In this document: one piece after another, positions 1 through 11,739 of the stretch | Layout of the letters: the number at the start of each line of letters is the position of its first letter | Position numbering within the stretch: the first letter of the stretch is position 1 | Translations under genes and position numbers: made by a program | DNA from: Aradus depressus | Taxonomy: Eukaryota > Arthropoda > Insecta > Hemiptera > Aradidae | Direction of reading: 5' to 3' | Assembly (NCBI GenBank): GCA_963662175.1 | Contig: OY759224.1 | Coordinates: 20,841,489 to 20,905,488 of the forward strand | DNA length: 64,000 bases | Notes under the pieces: generated by a model | Seen by the model: the letters and a program-made list of their open reading frames with translations, nothing else | Told to the model about the DNA's origin: nothing | Databases searched by the model: none

Positions 1-929
1 TGGTATAAGGAAGTTCTGTAATGGCTACATCACATATATTTTTTTTTAATTTTTATAATTTTTCAAAAAAACTACCAATACATAAACCATATTTTAAAAT
101 TCGCTGCTATGAGTTACGATTTAAAAATTACATAGATATATTCCTTATAGATATTTAGTTTACATTCTTCAGGGCGCTATAACTTTTGTCGTATTGATAT
201 CTCAAATCTGAGGACATATTGTCGATTGGAAATTTTATAAGGAACAATCTTGGTAACAATTAATTTTGCGACAGGACTAACCGTTTTCGGGTAAATCAAG
301 GAAACGTCGAAAAATATGTGCTGCAAAACTACATTTCGAGATGGTTTTCGGCATGTATCTCGAAATCCGGACGACGATACCTCGGATACCAATGATACTG
401 TCTGATACCACATTCCGATTCAAACGGTTGCAGTTTTTAATCAAAATTTGCTTCGCTATAACTATCAATAAGGTTTAGGGACAAACCCTAAAAGTAACCG
501 GTGTAGACTTGCAAAATTAATGCTTCTCACATGGATCCCCACTTTGTCCTGCCCCGAACCGCCAAGAAAACGGCTACTGCAACAGATCATAACGTAAACT
601 ATTTTTACGTTTTGGCATTTTGTAACCTTTGTATCAATCTCACAAAAATGTCTCAGTACTACATCAAAACTAGTATTAATCAAAAAAATTGAAGACAGAA
701 CGCAAGTATTGAATGTATTAAAAGCACAATAAATGTGTAAAATAAACGCCTCTAGATGATAAAGCGTGATGATATGTAACCTAAAGCCTTCCTTGAAAAA
801 TATTCTAAATGTAGGCGAAAATAGCATCGAAATATGTTGACGGGTTCCGAAGTTTATCGCAATTACACAAAGATAGTCAGTCAGCTACACATAGAAATCG
901 TATTTTATAGAAGTAGAGATGAACTATAC
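1..929. other. AT-rich stretch with no recognised gene
   Basis: Only short open frames occur here, on the minus strand at 177-413 and 465-827. Neither shows a motif, compositional shift or splice context that I recognise. It may be intron or 3' flank of the exon at 930-1042. Confidence 0.5.
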
Positions 930-1042
930 CAGGTGATGTTTCTTCTTCAGTGCTAACAATGCTGCCACCAGACTCCTCCTCGTAGTCAACCATCTTGTCC
1001 TTAAATATTGTCATCAGCTTGACGCGATCAATCTCAAGAGAC
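930..1042 (-). CDS. Internal coding exon of an unidentified gene (acidic segment)
   Basis: On the minus strand a TGTCTAG acceptor precedes an open 113-nt block (one base, 37 codons, one base) that ends at a GTATAG donor. The peptide starts SLEIDRVKLMTIFKDK and then becomes acidic and serine-rich (DYEEESGG, STEEETSP). The incoming phase needs two bases from the previous exon. The exon at 7832-7979 ends with exactly two bases, and joining them gives an Arg codon, so the two probably belong to one transcript. The family was not recognised. It could be the far 3' part of the RIIa/IQ gene upstream on the same strand, but the linking exons were not found. Confidence 0.55.
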
Positions 1043-1138
1043 CTAGACAAACAATACAAAATAGTTATTGAGGAGTATTACATGAACGAGTTGACAGTAG
1101 GTGGTGGAATTAGGTAAATAATGGAAGAAATATATATA

Positions 1139-1667
1139 CAGTAGACTCTCCCTTATCTGACGTAACGCCGGATAACAGAAAACGTCGGATACAGGATATC
1201 ATCAATTAACGTGAAAAAATATATCAAGTAAAGCATCAAAAAAAGTGTTTTTAGGTGAGCTAAGGAATAAAACACGTATGTATTTTATTGATAACATTTA
1301 TTAAATTGACAAATATGTAAATACTTTACTAGTTAAGTGTTCATTTCCCGATAAGATTTATATAAATGTTTGATTTTCAACTATATATTTATTATAATTT
1401 ATTTATAGGATATTTGTATAGTAATAAAATATTGTATTAGCGTTCCCTTCATTATAAATACAATGTACATATGTATGTACAATAAAAATACATGAAAGAT
1501 TCGTGAGTTACGGAATTATTATGTGCTCGTAAATACATATGGCTCATATAATTGATAATCTAATAATTGAATGTTAATTTTAGTTTAAAAAATTTGATAT
1601 TATTTTGCGAGCGCCGGATAAGAGAGCGCGCCGGTTAACAGAACGCCGGGTAAGGGAGAGTCTACTG
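1139..1667. mobile_element. Pogo-type MITE, deletion derivative of the 46-47 kb element
   Basis: The element begins CAGTAGACTCTCCCTTAT and ends with the inverse, flanked by TA. Inner sequence at both ends, including a shared block AGGTGAGCTAAGGAATAAA, matches the larger element at 45958-47152, but the transposase region is missing. This is the usual relation between a non-autonomous MITE and its parent. Confidence 0.85.
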
Positions 1668-2034
1668 TATATATAAAAAAAAGGAAATGTGTGAGTGACG
1701 CGGTACTCACGAGAAATGATGTCTAAACATCTGATTTAGTTTCAAAAACTTCATGCACTGATTTTAGTTCCTAATGCAAGTATAAAAGCATAATAGCCAT
1801 ATTACATTGACCAACTACACCATACATAGGGACAGTTACATAATCTGTCAAAAATTCCCAATTCCAAAAATTAAAGAACAAAATCTTATCTATGAACATG
1901 ATAACTCCCGATATATCGACACAATTTTACACGTATATTCAGAACCAAATAAATAAGACACTTATTATATATGAGCCAGAACATTCTTCCATTGTCCACA
2001 GAAGAGCTAAAACATCTCATTCACAAAAACAGAC
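1668..2034. other. Intergenic or intronic, nothing recognised
   Basis: AT-rich single-copy-looking sequence with no open frame of note and no repeat that I could match elsewhere in the window. Confidence 0.4.
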
Positions 2035-2790
2035 AGGATAGACAGATAAATAGATAAACTTTTATTGCACAAAAGATTACAACCTCTATGGCAATGAGTG
2101 GATTTTTTTTTTTTTTTTTTTTTACAAAATAAGTAATAAAAGGATAAAAGAAACAATTCAAAAATTATATAAAACAAGATATGAAATAAACATGAATTAA
2201 TAAATAAATAAAAAATAATAATAATAAATATATATATATATATATATCTCCATCTTACTTGCAACAAATTAAATTAAATTATTCTTTTTTTTTTCAAAGC
2301 AACAGTAAAAAATAAAAACAAATTGTTAATTTTTCTAACTTCTAAATTATTTAAATTATGCACAAATGTTTCTGAGTAATATTCTGGTCTATTGATGAGA
2401 TAATTGTGGAGAAATGTTTGTCTGGGGATACACAAGGAGGGGCCATAGAACAAAAAGTGTATGAGGTCGTCCTTAGGTACAGAGCCTGCAGACACTTTCA
2501 GGACAAAACTCATATCTAGGCCCTCCAAGTAATATTCTAAAATTTCTATTGCTATTGTTGAGACGAATTTGAGCTAGAAGTCGAAGTTTTTCAATATGAC
2601 AGTTTAATGAAAGATAGCTTTCCTGAGATCCTAAAGCACTGACCAATCGGTAGAGGGAGTTGTATTTCGAATTTAATATTGTATTTATATCCTCACAGAC
2701 CAGATGATTCCTCATGGCTGCTACCAAATCACCAAGGAGAGGCCGGATATCAGAAATAAAGGGACTGTCCAGAAGGTGGTCAGCTCCGAT
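2035..2790 (-). mobile_element. 3' end of a degenerate LINE, minus strand
   Basis: Minus-strand frames at about 2750-2530 and 2528-2274 read as the C-terminal cysteine-rich end of a non-LTR retrotransposon polyprotein: CRLC followed, after a frameshift, by DDLIHFLFYGP, which matches the usual C-x2-C...HFLxxCP pattern. Downstream on the same strand are a polyadenylation signal (TGCAATAAAAG) and a simple TATC-type tail near 2035-2060, typical of LINE 3' ends. A poly-T run at 2103-2123 interrupts it. It is a dead, 5'-truncated copy. Confidence 0.6.
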
Positions 2791-2860
2791 ACTAAAAAAC
2801 AGACAGGATACACTTCAAACTTTAATGCACTTACGTAGATGACCTCACTAATAACCCGAA

Positions 2861-3130
2861 GGCGCCGGTAGCTTGTCTACTGAGCTCGAGACCGCGGGTT
2901 CAAAACTCGGCCGAGGCCCTTAGTTTATTTTATCTGGGGGGTAAAGAAATAACTTAAGCACACTGTCCTTCGGATGGGACTTTAGCGTTAATGACCCGCA
3001 CCCTAGATGAATAAAAATTTAGGAAAGGCAAAGTATATTCGAGCTCATGTCCATCAGAGTGACGAAAGAGCGCTCTGGTAGTAGGCGATATGTGATTAAA
3101 GCCCTGGTATGAGTGTTAATAACTAACTAA
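2861..3130 (+). mobile_element. tRNA-derived SINE, old copy with (AACT) tail
   Basis: It starts GGCGCCGGTAGC (tRNA A-box head), keeps the B-box-like GGTTCAAAACTC, the central block around CGTCCTTCGGATGGGAC, and the 3' block GAGCGCTCTGGTAGTAGGCG. It ends in ATAACTAACTAA. Many substitutions and small deletions make it clearly older than the copies at 12841 and 47394. Confidence 0.85.
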
Positions 3131-3744
3131 TTTTCGACCGAATCAGTGAATTAGTTTCAATTTGTTTACCATATTATCAGCCAATGAACTAATAGATAAT
3201 AGACTCAGTGTTCTAGGATCTACAAAAACATCAATCTTCTCCATGACATTTTCATCAATAACATATTTCTCCTTGAAGAGGCTGCGCAAAATATCTCTAT
3301 AGTTTGAAACATTTTACTTTGACCAAGATATAACAAAGAGCGCCCCCCCCCCTCCAAGTATTGAAAGTTAGTGGGGCTAGTCCTCCGGGAGATAGCCCCC
3401 CCCCCCCCCCCCCCCCCCCCCCTCTGTTCACTTTTAATTAATTGTCTAATATCGAGAGATGGCAACTCCAATATAAGTCCATCATAAATTGAACTTTGGT
3501 AACAATAGATAGAGAGAAGCTTGCCCTCAAAATGCCCAAAATTCTCTCCTATTCTCCAAAAATTCATTCTCAACCAGCCAATAAGCCATAAATATAACCT
3601 TATCCTCTCAAATATAACTATAAATTGATTATACATAAGCATTCTTTGATTTTACACATTTTCTTCTTTACGAACATATACTTTCATAAAGAATAAAATA
3701 AAAACGTATGTTTTTATTTTATTATAACTATATTATAAGGTTAA
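3131..3744. other. No gene seen; long poly-C runs
   Basis: Poly-C runs lie at 3344-3352 (9 bases) and 3396-3422 (27 bases). An apparent open frame across them translates to poly-glycine and is not credible as a gene. Confidence 0.5.
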
Positions 3745-3825
3745 TTATTATGACTAATGCCCGAACTTTAACTACAAGGTCATATCGCCTACTACCAGAG
3801 CGCTCTCTCGTCTAACTCGAGGCTT
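3745..3825 (-). mobile_element. SINE 3' fragment
   Basis: Matches the 3' block of the tRNA-SINE in reverse orientation (ATGCCCG, CATATCGCCTACTACCAGAG), diverged, without head. Confidence 0.7.
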
Positions 3826-4599
3826 AGACTTTTAGTTAAGAGTCATAATTAACTTATTTTGTCTTTATATAATTTTTTTTGTGTATGAGGGGGGTGGATT
3901 AAATTTAAAACCTTCAATAACTCTCAATAGAATCAATAGAGCGACATAAGATTTCATCATAGGTTAGGTAAGACAACTAATAATTTTTATCAAAAACTAC
4001 CTAAGAGATAGGGACAAAGGAGAAAAATTGTTTAGAGGAAGAGCGGCAGCTTAATTTATTCAAGCTGTGTAAGTACATTACCAGTGATTTACTGACGACT
4101 TTTATTTTTAATTTATTTAACTTTGCAAAAGCTTTTTTTTAGAAAAAAAAATGAATAACCTTCAGAAGGCCCCAGGATTTTTTTACCCGAATTTAATTAG
4201 CACTGAAAAATTGTCATAAATGTTATATACCCCTTAATTTTGCAGAAAGCAATAAGATTTAAAATAATTATAAAAATGTATTCAAGTATACAAAATAATT
4301 TAAATAATTTATAAACAATTATATATTTATTAATATTTTGGAGTTCAAAGGAGCCAAGACAACACACCTTGTACCTATTGGGACAACTAACAATATTATC
4401 CTCGCTGCTTATACAATTACAGTATTAGTATGATTTACTTTAGCATATTATGTAAAGTCAAATATCCCATAAAAAGGACACCTAGTAATTTTCAGCGGAA
4501 TCAACCAAATCTAATACCTGTGTCTGTGTGTAAACATGATAACATTCCGATAGAATAAATGTATCAACACGTGCATCCAGACAGAACCTTATAAAGGCG

Positions 4600-5070
4600 A
4601 CACTTATTGATTTTCAACCAAATGAGAGGAAAACAAGGAGGGGATTAGGGTGGAGGCTTAACACAACAAATTTAACTGACGTTGTTATGAATGTATTGAT
4701 ACGAAATTATATATATAAAGAAAGGAGATTTTTCTACAGAAATATAAATCAAAATATTTACAATTAAAAATATAAATAGTACCTATTTTTTTAAAATTGA
4801 TATTTATATATCTTATATCATTTATTTATTATGTAATTGTTATTTTCGCGGTTAAACATCGAGGTAACATCGCCTACGACCAGAGCGCTCTTCCGTTGCT
4901 CTGGTGGCTATGAGCCTGACTCCTAAACCCTAAATTTTGCTTACCCTTTAGTTACCAAGAGTAGAGGTCTTTAACGAGTACCTAACATCGTACATCGCTG
5001 AACGTCACATTTGAAAAGATTAGAACTCGCATTACTTATTTATTTAAAAAAATATATTATTGTTTATCTC
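4600..5070 (+). repeat. Dispersed repeat; inverted copy at about 34500-34930
   Basis: The block from AACCAAATGAGAGGAAAAC through a SINE fragment (4860-5015, minus) to GTTTATCTCAATA reappears in reverse complement at about 34500-34930, with shared small differences. The SINE piece is part of the repeat unit, so duplication followed the SINE insertion. Confidence 0.75.
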
Positions 5071-5091
5071 AATAACACATAAGTTCTAAAA

Positions 5092-5322
5092 CAGGCCGAG
5101 GCCCCTAGGTTTTTTATCTGGTGAAGAAACACTTGAGCACGCCGTCCTTCAGATGAGTCGTTAAGCGATGGTCCCGAGTCTGTACAATGTCAAGTACTAG
5201 TTATAAAAATTTAGAACTCCCATAGTAGAGTCGGACTCATGTTCACCTGGCAAAAGAGCTTTCTGTTAGTGAGCGATATGACCTGGTAGTTAAAAGCCCG
5301 GGCATGAGTCATAATAACTTAT
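5092..5322 (+). mobile_element. SINE, 5'-truncated
   Basis: Runs from the linker (GGCCGAGGCCCCTAGG) through the conserved centre (CGTCCTTCAGATGAGTCG) to the 3' block ending CGGGCATGAGTCATAATAAC. It lacks the tRNA head. Confidence 0.8.
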
Positions 5323-5456
<134 letters not shown>

Positions 5457-6021
5457 ATTGTTGTACATATATTTTTTATTATTTTATATTCGTCATCAAA
5501 TTTTTTTTTTTTTTACCAATTATATACAAGTCTACTTAAACACATATTTATTTAGTTTATACTAATACTAAATTTATTTAGTTGTCACTAGCATTGTTCA
5601 AAGAAAAATGTGTCAAAGAATTGATGCCATCTTGTTTCTATGTTTTGAGTGGCATTGAAAAAAAATGAAAGTCTTCTCAACGTTTGACTTCTTCATTAAA
5701 AAAAAAAATGTACTTCAAAATACAAATACAAGGACTTGAGCTGCTCAACTTTCATTCCAACGCAATTTGACGACTTCCCATAGCTTTTTTTTTTCTTTAA
5801 CGAGTCGGTAATTAAAAAACTTTATGCGATGAACAATCCTTGTAACATCTATTCAAGAAATAAAACACGACCGGGTTTCTCTTGTAATTAAAATGGAATT
5901 CTCTTCTCAGGTTAAATGAAGAGTTTCTCAATTTAAATTATTTTTATTTAAACATAAAACATACATTTCATAATTGATGCGAGGAGATTCTGATTCTATA
6001 TATATTAGTTATAAATATATA
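5457..6021. other. AT-rich, no gene seen
   Basis: Poly-A and poly-T tracts but no exon-like block, known repeat or motif that I recognise. Confidence 0.4.
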
Positions 6022-6185
6022 GTTTATTTTATCTGAGAGGTAATGGGACGTTAAACGGTGGTCCCGAGCCTGTGCGATGTCAGGTATTCGTTAAAGACCT
6101 TACCCTACGTCAATAAACCTGGATAGGCAACATTTAGGACACCTATAGTAGATTAGGGCTCATGTTGACCTCGTAGTAGGGGTGT
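6022..6185 (+). mobile_element. SINE internal fragment
   Basis: Contains AGTTTATTTTATCTGAGAGG, the GATGTCAGGTATTCGTTAAAG block and GGGCTCATGTTGACC, with internal deletions. Head and tail are absent. Confidence 0.75.
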
Positions 6186-6192
6186 AAAACTA

Positions 6193-7601
6193 CAGTAGAA
6201 CCTCTTTTAGTCGAACCTCGAGAAGTCGAAACCCCCAAAACTCGAAAAAAATTTTGTTCCTTTCCCTTCAAGCCCCAAAACCTCCATCACTCGAAATCTC
6301 AACCCTCTATTAGTCGAAATAATCAGTGAGTCCCTACAAGCCATTTTGGTACATATTTCCCTCTATAACTCGAAAAAATAAATTGGACCTCTGTATCTCG
6401 AACATAGCAATGTTTTATTTTACAACCTTTACAACTCGATTATTTGAAACTTATTACCTCTATAGCTCGAAGAAAAATAAGTTACCGACTTTAAGAATTT
6501 GCCGACAATGTACACCATTGTTTCTTAGACAACAATTTAGGAGTATACAATAAATAGGATTACCAATTCTAAGAAATGATAAAGGATATTATTATTGATA
6601 TCATTTGAACTTTAGCGAAGCAAGTCATTTTGTGTCGATTGAAAAATTGTCAGAAGTAATAGAATTTTCTGTTCTTTATACCTTAGACAATGCTATAGAT
6701 AGAGAACACCCGAATTATCTAAAGCAAAAAAAAATTACTGACTTTTTTTAATACCTACATATACATATGTATTACGTATTTTTTATTTTAAGGACGTTTT
6801 GAAATAATGTTGATTTATAATAAACATAAATATATTTGTTACCTCTGTAACTTGAATTTTTATTTATTTCACCTCTCTAACTCAAAATTAGTTAGAATGA
6901 ATCTTAACTGTCGATACTATCGATAGTTTAAGGACTTTGTATTTCTGGGATCCACTGAATCGAAGGAAGGTTACATTTACTGTTTTTGTAGCGTGTTTTG
7001 TTGTTTTGAACTGAAAAATGAGTCGAAAACGAAGTCCAATGTGTGGAGTTACTTTGTTAAGGATGTGGGTCCAAAAAAACTGGCTAAATGTAGTTTTTGC
7101 AGTGCCAAATACAGAACTTTCGGGAACACTTACAATTTGAAGAATCACTTGTTGGTTTTTTGTTTTATTTCATTTTGTTGAGGTATCTGATGTTCTAGTG
7201 TTTGATGTTAGTTGTTCGTTTTTGATGTGATATTTTCTGTTAGTAGCTAACAATGGAAACTCATCTAGTCAATATATAATATATATATATACGTGTTCTG
7301 AATACATATTCTTATGTGCAATTGAAGTTTGTAGTTGAGTTCCTGATTGCATTAACGAACCGATCTCATCAGTTGAAGTACGTACTGTTGTTGAGCTTTT
7401 TTGCTACTAAAATAAATATAGGTACTTACATTGTACGACATCTTGTTTATTTGTCTTCCTTAAATTACTTACATGGTACATATGTGCATATATATGAGCA
7501 TAGAGTGACTTGATGTCACTTCTGCTTGAAACAATATCGAAGTCGAAAACTCTGAATTTTTTGGCGTCTCCCTTGATGTTCGACTTATAGAGGTTCTACT
7601 G
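6193..7601. mobile_element. Pogo-ended DNA element carrying a BED finger
   Basis: The left end CAGTAGAACCTCTTTTAGTC and right end ATAGAGGTTCTACTG form the terminal inverted repeats, with TA on both sides. The left arm contains many degenerate repeats of ACTCGAA spaced 20-40 bases apart. The only recognisable coding piece is a BED-type zinc finger at 6993-7181. Ends of this type are typical of pogo/Tigger elements, whereas BED fingers are usual in hAT transposases, so the combination is unusual or reflects nesting. Confidence 0.7.
6993..7181 (+). pseudogene. BED zinc finger fragment (transposon-derived)
   Basis: Residues about 14-56 read SKTKSNVWSYFVKD, then KLAKCSFC, then NTYNLKNHL. This is the BED finger layout: aromatic W and F residues, a C-x2-C pair, and a downstream NL..HL. 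The frame stops soon after in hydrophobic sequence, so no catalytic domain follows. A BED finger binds DNA in hAT transposases and in host proteins such as DREF and ZBED. The TATCGATA palindromes just upstream (about 6913) are the type of site DREF recognises, which is suggestive only. Confidence 0.65.
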
Positions 7602-7831
7602 TATATATGGCGATATCGATAATATCGATAGTACCATCGAAATATTGTTTCAAGCAGAAGTGAAGTATGGGTGTTTAACAGATTTGCGCACTCCCTTACC
7701 AGCTTTGATCTGATTTCCGCACTGGCTAGTGCTTGGAGTGCTGATTACTATAGTTCGTTATTATGACTCATGACCGGTCCGTTATTCTACTTTCTTATAC
7801 CCAGGTAATATATAGATAAATAAATACATAC
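7602..7831. other. Short spacer with ATCGAT palindromes
   Basis: Contains CGATATCGATAATATCGATAG and a 25-base block (7638-7663) that is the inverse of 7515-7540, so an inverted repeat straddles the right end of the pogo-like element. Confidence 0.6.
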
Positions 7832-7979
7832 CTTTTGGGAAGATAAATAAGACTTGTCCTTTTAACAGGTTCGGGTGCCTCAGGATGTCGGAGGCGATGG
7901 ATCTCGTCCGGAGACATGTGAAACTCCTTCCAGAGCCAGTCATGACGCCAGGACTCATGTGATGGAAATCTGGTCAACT
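7832..7979 (-). CDS. Internal coding exon of an unidentified gene
   Basis: A strong acceptor (TTAATTTTCTAG) and a strong donor (AG/GTATGT) bound a 148-nt block: two bases, 48 codons, two bases. The peptide is polar and Trp-rich, with ESWRHDWLWKEFH, MSPDEIHRLRHPEAPEP and SLIYLPK. Base composition is clearly less AT-rich than the flanks, as expected for a conserved exon. Its outgoing phase matches the incoming phase of the exon at 930-1042 on the same strand. I do not recognise the family. The downstream flank (7980-8139) is a dispersed repeat. Confidence 0.65.
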
Positions 7980-8139
7980 CTAGAAAATTAACAGAATACC
8001 AATCAGAGGGAAGAAGGGGATTAGGATGGAGGCTTAACGCAAAAACTCTAATAACTGCCGTTGTAATGAATGTATCCACCGAAAAATCCATATGTAAATT
8101 CAAAACCCCGTAAGGATGACAACTGAGTTTTCAGTGAAA
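7980..8139. repeat. Fragment of the 'CTTCCCC...' dispersed repeat family
   Basis: The block GGATTAGGATGGAGGCTTAA followed by AATAACTGCCGTTGTAATGA recurs near 4640, 25235, 31540, 34890 and 58030 in either orientation. Confidence 0.6.
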
Positions 8140-8252
8140 CCTGACCTCGTACAAGCTCGGGACCATCGCTTAACGTCCCATCTGAAGGACAGAGTGCTCA
8201 CGTTTCTTCACATAGGCAAGCTACCTTTGAGCTAACGTCGCCGAATTAATGG
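8140..8252 (-). mobile_element. SINE 5'-half fragment
   Basis: Reverse copy of the central and 5' parts (TCGTACAAGCTCGGGACCAT, then GTCCCATCTGAAGGAC), ending in a decayed tRNA-like head. Confidence 0.65.
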
Positions 8253-9529
8253 CTCCAAAATATCAAATCCAAAATATCTAATCAAAAATATCAAACGATC
8301 CAATATATTTTTATTTTTTATATACAAAGAGATATTTACAACTGTATAAAAATATATACAACAAGCAAATTTGCTAATACAGAGATAATGGCAATGTCAA
8401 GAGGGGAGAAATCATTCAGTGGTGACACTCCCTAGTAACTGATTTCCTCTCATTTGTAACTAATCACTGTCACTGTCACTGCTGCTGCTAAGGAGGTCTC
8501 AAGGCCATTGACGCTTAAGCCGTCATTGGGGAAGTGTGGCAGAATGGAGGGCACGGACTAGAGGATTATTGTGGGAACTAAGAAGAGAAAATTATTTTTT
8601 ATACTTGGATTTAGCGACTTCGGTGACAAAAGGTACATTAAGGTCAGTGTGAAGAGCTTTGTTGGAGATGTAGTAAGGAGCATTGGCTATTGTAAGAAGG
8701 ATTTTGGATTAAAAGGATTGGATGCGCTGGAGATTGGAAGCCTTGGCAGAACCCCAGAGTCCACATAGGTTTGAGTACTGCGTTGTATTTAAGTCGTTAT
8801 ACAATATTTAATACAAAAATATCCGACGACAAAATTACTAACTACAAAATAAATAAACGTCGAATAATTTTTATAAATGGCTTTATAATGAGTAAATAAA
8901 ATAAAGAATATTAGAATAAATTATTATAATTTAATATTAGCACGATCCTAAAGTACAATTGCATAGTAAAATGCAACACTGTAAACACAATTTTAACTCA
9001 ATAACTAAAAATGTATTGCCTAGTAAGTTAATCCAATAACACGGTTAATAAGGAGCAGTAGGAAATTTCAGACCACTCGGTAAAAAATTAAAGATTAAGA
9101 TTTTAAATGCACAGTACAAAATTTCAGTTTACCGAGTAAATCCAGTTGATATATCCGAAGAAATAAAATGTTGACCCTCCCCTCCGTCCTTTTAGTGAAA
9201 CTGTCCAGATTCTCAAAACACACTTTGAATTACACACATTCAGAAATAAATGCTTGTTCAAAGTCAACGATCAAAGTCTTTGACTTCAGATCAGGCTACA
9301 ACTCTTCTAATTTCTTAAGGACCTTTGTGTACAAACGAGATAATTTGTTAGGAGCTAAAACATATACGAGGGGCAAAACTTTACCATTGCGCAGGCCATG
9401 AATTGAATATAATTGTAAAGAGAAAAACAAGTCATACGTATTAAACTAGGCATAAACATTCCATTTCGAACTAAGTGAGTCATGATAATTATTTTAACGA
9501 CCAATATTAGTAAATCGATATTATGGAAT
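8253..9529. other. No gene recognised
   Basis: A plus-strand frame at 8571-8768 (about 65 codons, SDFGDKRYIKVSVKSF) is coding-like in texture but has no recognised domain and no clear splice sites. An ATATC-rich stretch at 8265-8310 resembles the flank of the minisatellite that follows. Confidence 0.35.
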
Positions 9530-10240
9530 ATATTTAAGTTTTAGATATTATAGAATATGATATTTAAGTTTTAGATATTATAGAATATGTTTTTTTTTAA
9601 GTTTTAGATATTATAGAATATGATATTTAAGTTTTAACTATTATAGAATATGATATTTTTTAATTAGATATTATAGAATATGATATTTAAGTTTTAGATA
9701 TTATAGAATATGATATTTAAGTTTTAGATATTATAGACCATGATATTTTTTAATTAGATATTATATAATATGTTTTTTTTTTAAGTTTTAGATATTATAG
9801 ACCATGATATTTTTTAATTAGATATTATAGAATATGTTTTTTTTTAGTTTTAGATATTATAGAATATGATATTTAAGTTTTAGATATTATAGACCATGAT
9901 ATTTTTTAATTAGATATTATAGAATATGTTTTTTTTTAAGTTTTAGATATTATAGAATATGATATTTAAGTTTTAGATATTATAGAATATGATATTTAAG
10001 TTTTAGATATTATAGACCATGATATTTTTTAATTAGATATTATAGAATATGTTTTTTTTTAAGTTTTAGATATTATAGAATATGATATTTAAGTTTTAGA
10101 TATTATAGAATATGATATTTAAGTTTTAGATATTATAGAATATGATATTTAAGTTTTAGATATTATAGAATATGATATTTAAGTTTTAAATATTATAGAC
10201 CATGATATTTTTTAATTAGATATTTTGACTAAGATATTTT
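9530..10240. repeat. AT-rich minisatellite
   Basis: Head-to-tail array built from a core TTAGATATTATAGAATATGA followed by one of two spacers (TATTTAAGTT, or a T-run plus AAGTTT). Variant units with ATAGACCATGATATTTTTTA alternate in blocks, giving a higher-order pattern. Confidence 0.95.
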
Positions 10241-11393
10241 GCTGTTTGATATTTTGGATTAGATATTTAGACGTGATACCGAATTAATACATTTGACCTC
10301 TTTGTCTCAATACGAAAACCAGTTAGTACATATTGGGAATCATTTCATTTTTTTTTTAAGATACTTGGTCAAATGTATAAAAATGCTTCCAGTATCAATC
10401 AACATGACATTATTCAGAGAAAAGCAATTTTTCCTCAACCTCCACTGAAGCATTCAAGCTTAAAAAATTATAAATGTGAAAACGGGGCAAGTGTCACATC
10501 ACTTTAAAGAACATTTTTAATTCTGAAGGGGAAAAAAAAGGGTTCATTAATTATTCAGTTCGTCTCATCTTCATCAAACAGCAGTCAAAAAATAAAATAA
10601 AATGAAAAAAGTTTGGGTTAGAAAGTATGAACCCATTTATTTTCAAAAATAAATATACATATATGGTTTTTTCAGAAAAAAAAAACAGAAAATTGATGGA
10701 AGGACAACTGCAGTACGCAGCGAAGGACGAGAATTTTAACATTTACTTTAGAAAGCGGTCATATATTTTTCTTTTTTAACTTCCCAGCGTATAGGAAATT
10801 ATTGTAATGGGTCCGAAAATCGAAATCAAAATTTTACAAAAATTTTGGGGGTTAAACATAAAAATAGGTGTAGCTCATCAACGGATGATCGGATTTTAAT
10901 GAAATTAAACATGTAGAATTCTTAAAAGCCAAATTAAAAAATAGGGTGTGTGACGTCTCAAAAATCTTATCGAGAGGGGGGACTGTGAGTGAAGGTTGAG
11001 CATAAAAATAGTTCAACCTCATTAACGGATTATCGGAGTGTCATGACATTTTACATATAGTTGTAAAAGCAAAATTTAAAAAATAGGCTCTGTGACCTAT
11101 GTGCATTTGCATATCAATTAAAAATCTATGTATAGATTAATTTCAATTAAATGAATAAATAATTCTGTACTGAATAAAATGTCTAGTTTTGTGATATTAT
11201 TATTAATGATATTGATACCATGCTGGAAAGTTTGCCGTGTGGACCTCAAGGGCCGCACTTAGTTAGAAATTCCACCTTTGTAGAGTCCCTGTAATTACCT
11301 CTGATTTAGGGTGCAAAGAGGCGAAACACACATCCGAGAACCTCCTTGTTTTTTTAAATATAATTATTTGTTTCCTCAGAAAATATTTAAAAA

Positions 11394-11426
<33 letters not shown>
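10241..11426. other. No gene; dispersed repeat and TA tract
   Basis: From about 10775 to 11160 there is a copy of the repeat that starts ACTTCCCAGCG-TATAGG and contains two parallel 'AACGGATnATCGG' modules (about 10880 and 11022). A TA microsatellite lies at 11399-11426. Confidence 0.45.
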
Positions 11427-11429
<3 letters not shown>

Positions 11430-11563
11430 AACCCTTAGCTCAGAAGTAGCGTGCTTCCTGATCTCAAAATCTCGGGTTCGAAATCCGGCCGAGGACCTTT
11501 TTTATCTGAGGTGAAAAAAACCTTGAGTATGCCTGCCGCTAAGCGATGATCACGAGCCTGTAT
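11427..11563 (+). mobile_element. SINE 5' half
   Basis: Has the tRNA-like head (CTTAGCTCAGAAGTAGCGTG, B-box GGGTTCGAAATCC), then TATCTGAGGTG and the start of the central block. The 3' half is missing. Confidence 0.75.
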
Positions 11564-11739
11564 TGTGGTAAAAAGGAAATGATAATGAAAAATTAAAATA
11601 ATTGAATAAATATATATAATTCAAATAATATAAAAATGAATAAACAATAAATTACCATATTTCCTGTAGAAATTTTATCTCTGGTCTTTTACTAAATTTT
11701 AATTTCTACAGTAATTTCCGAAAAGGGCCCTAAAAAAAT

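Noticed and set aside
3220..3642. 140-codon minus-strand frame
   Set aside because: Depends on reading through a 27-base C-run as poly-Gly; no family match.
9530..10240. Possible CRISPR array (regular repeats)
   Set aside because: Units are contiguous with no unique spacers, very AT-rich, in a eukaryotic genome with no cas genes.
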